The notes below the pieces were generated by a model. It was not told the origin of the DNA. It did no database searches and saw only the letters and a list, made by a program, of their open reading frames with translations. A program made the translations under genes and the position numbers. Below are positions 63,550 through 64,000 of a DNA stretch of 64,000 nt, in pieces (within the stretch, counting starts at the first letter, position 1; the number at the start of each line of letters is the position of its first letter). This DNA comes from Brevundimonas nasdae (lineage in GTDB: Bacteria > Pseudomonadota > Alphaproteobacteria > Caulobacterales > Caulobacteraceae): NCBI RefSeq assembly GCF_016654005.1, contig NZ_JAEPWN010000002.1, positions 406,977 through 470,976 on the forward strand, given 5' to 3'.

Positions 63550-64000
63550 GCAGGCCTCGCAGACTGTCGTAGCGGTCGCAGTCCGCCTGAGGCGGATGCC
63601 GCAGGGCAAGGTCATCCGACGTGACGATGCTCAGCGGCCGGGGCGGTTCGCGTCGGCGCGCCAGGATGTTGAGGATGACGTCGTCGCTCACGGTCCCGGC
63701 AGCGAGCGCCTCGCGCGCGGCGGCCTCGACCGGCTCCAGGCCGTCTTCCAGCACAGCCGCCAGAACCCGCACGAACCGGCGATCGGCTTCGTCACCCGCA
63801 CCCAGCTTGCGCCTCAGGCGCGCCAGGGCGGGCGGTAGCTCCCAGTCCTGGAACGGCGCGCCATTGCGCAGGGCGCCGGGCTTGGTCGCCAGCACCGGCA
63901 GGTAATGCCATGGGTCATACAGGGTGCGGTCTCGACCGAAGAACCGGCGATGGTCGGCGACGACCTCACCCTCGCAACGCACGACGATCCGGTCGGCATA
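63536..64000 (-). CDS. istA: IS21 transposase IstA, C-terminal part
   Basis: The last 154 codons are in the window, the rest lies beyond the right edge. The C-terminal region includes [36 protein letters not shown], typical of IstA after its DDE integrase core. It ends LRGLHAAA. Confidence 0.9.
   Translation of the reverse strand, partial: YADRIVVRCEGEVVADHRRFFGRDRTLYDPWHYLPVLATKPGALRNGAPFQDWELPPALARLRRKLGAGDEADRRFVRVLAAVLEDGLEPVEAAAREALAAGTVSDDVILNILARRREPPRPLSIVTSDDLALRHPPQADCDRYDSLRGLHAAA

Larger units (their letters stand above)
62658..64000. mobile_element. IS21-family insertion sequence, incomplete in the window
   Basis: The left end is TGTCAATCGGCGTC (62658 on), followed by repeated ATCGGCGT and AGGGACCCCC blocks typical of IS21 ends. 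istB and istA follow on the minus strand. The other terminus is past the window end. Confidence 0.9.

Noticed and set aside
62600..64000. Right prophage attachment site
   Set aside because: No copy of the tRNA-Cys 3' end was found by eye near the right end, so no attR is called.

Overview
The window is high-GC alphaproteobacterial chromosome, most likely from a Brevundimonas or close Caulobacterales relative. The best evidence is a popZ gene (polar organizing protein) next to valS and a TolC-family gene, a bactofilin downstream of an M23 peptidase, and the overall gene content. The genus is an inference from protein resemblance; no 16S rRNA gene is present.

Chromosomal part (1-28361). Left to right it carries a NamZ/DUF1343 peptidoglycan hydrolase gene cut by the window edge, a DOMON-like protein, tyrS-bcp, an M23 peptidase-bactofilin pair, prfB with a complete programmed +1 frameshift site, a class A penicillin-binding protein, an Ohr-type peroxidase, an FAD monooxygenase, and cobS. 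At the cobS stop codon begins a visibly AT-richer DUF4145 gene, followed by a higBA-type toxin-antitoxin pair. Then come a hybrid histidine kinase, DUF2239, gdhA, a radical SAM protein, a TrmA/RlmD-type RNA methyltransferase, a glycine-zipper envelope protein, tlyA-valS, popZ, a TolC-family exporter, a PCMT-like protein and tRNA-Cys.

Prophage part (28362 to at least 62657). A tyrosine integrase lies 16 bp beyond the tRNA-Cys CCA end, so the tRNA 3' end is the likely attachment site. Leftward from about 40.6 kb to the integrase runs a very compact operon, nearly every gene overlapping the next by 1-4 nt. It includes an HNH nuclease, a 60-bp tandem-repeat gene, an ERF recombinase, a Lar-like protein, a thermonuclease and a 43-codon remnant of a DNA cytosine methyltransferase. 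The immunity region (40.6-42.1 kb) has a CI-like repressor, a divergent Cro-like gene and four copies of a 17-bp operator (TGTGCA-N5-TGCACA) in two clusters, like lambda OL and OR. Rightward follow replication genes (DnaA-like HTH protein, DnaB, DUF1376), a Trp-type tRNA with a mispaired acceptor stem, terminases, portal, an HslV-like hydrolase, protease-scaffold, decoration protein, major capsid, connector and tail-tube genes, and tail chaperones. The order is that of an HK97/lambda-type siphophage.

Right end. After the tail chaperones comes a P22 immI-like cassette: two divergent Arc/Mnt-type ribbon-helix-helix genes around palindromic operators, then an AntA/KilAC-type antirepressor. Three small ORFs follow, the last cut after six codons by an IS21-family element (istB and partial istA) that runs off the window. 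No tape-measure or later tail gene is in the window, and no right attachment site was seen.

Damage in the prophage: the major capsid reading frame is broken near its C-terminus by what looks like one missing G, the methyltransferase is internally deleted, the integrase lacks the usual box I arginine, and IS21 has hit the distal genes. The prophage may therefore be defective, although its immunity functions look intact.
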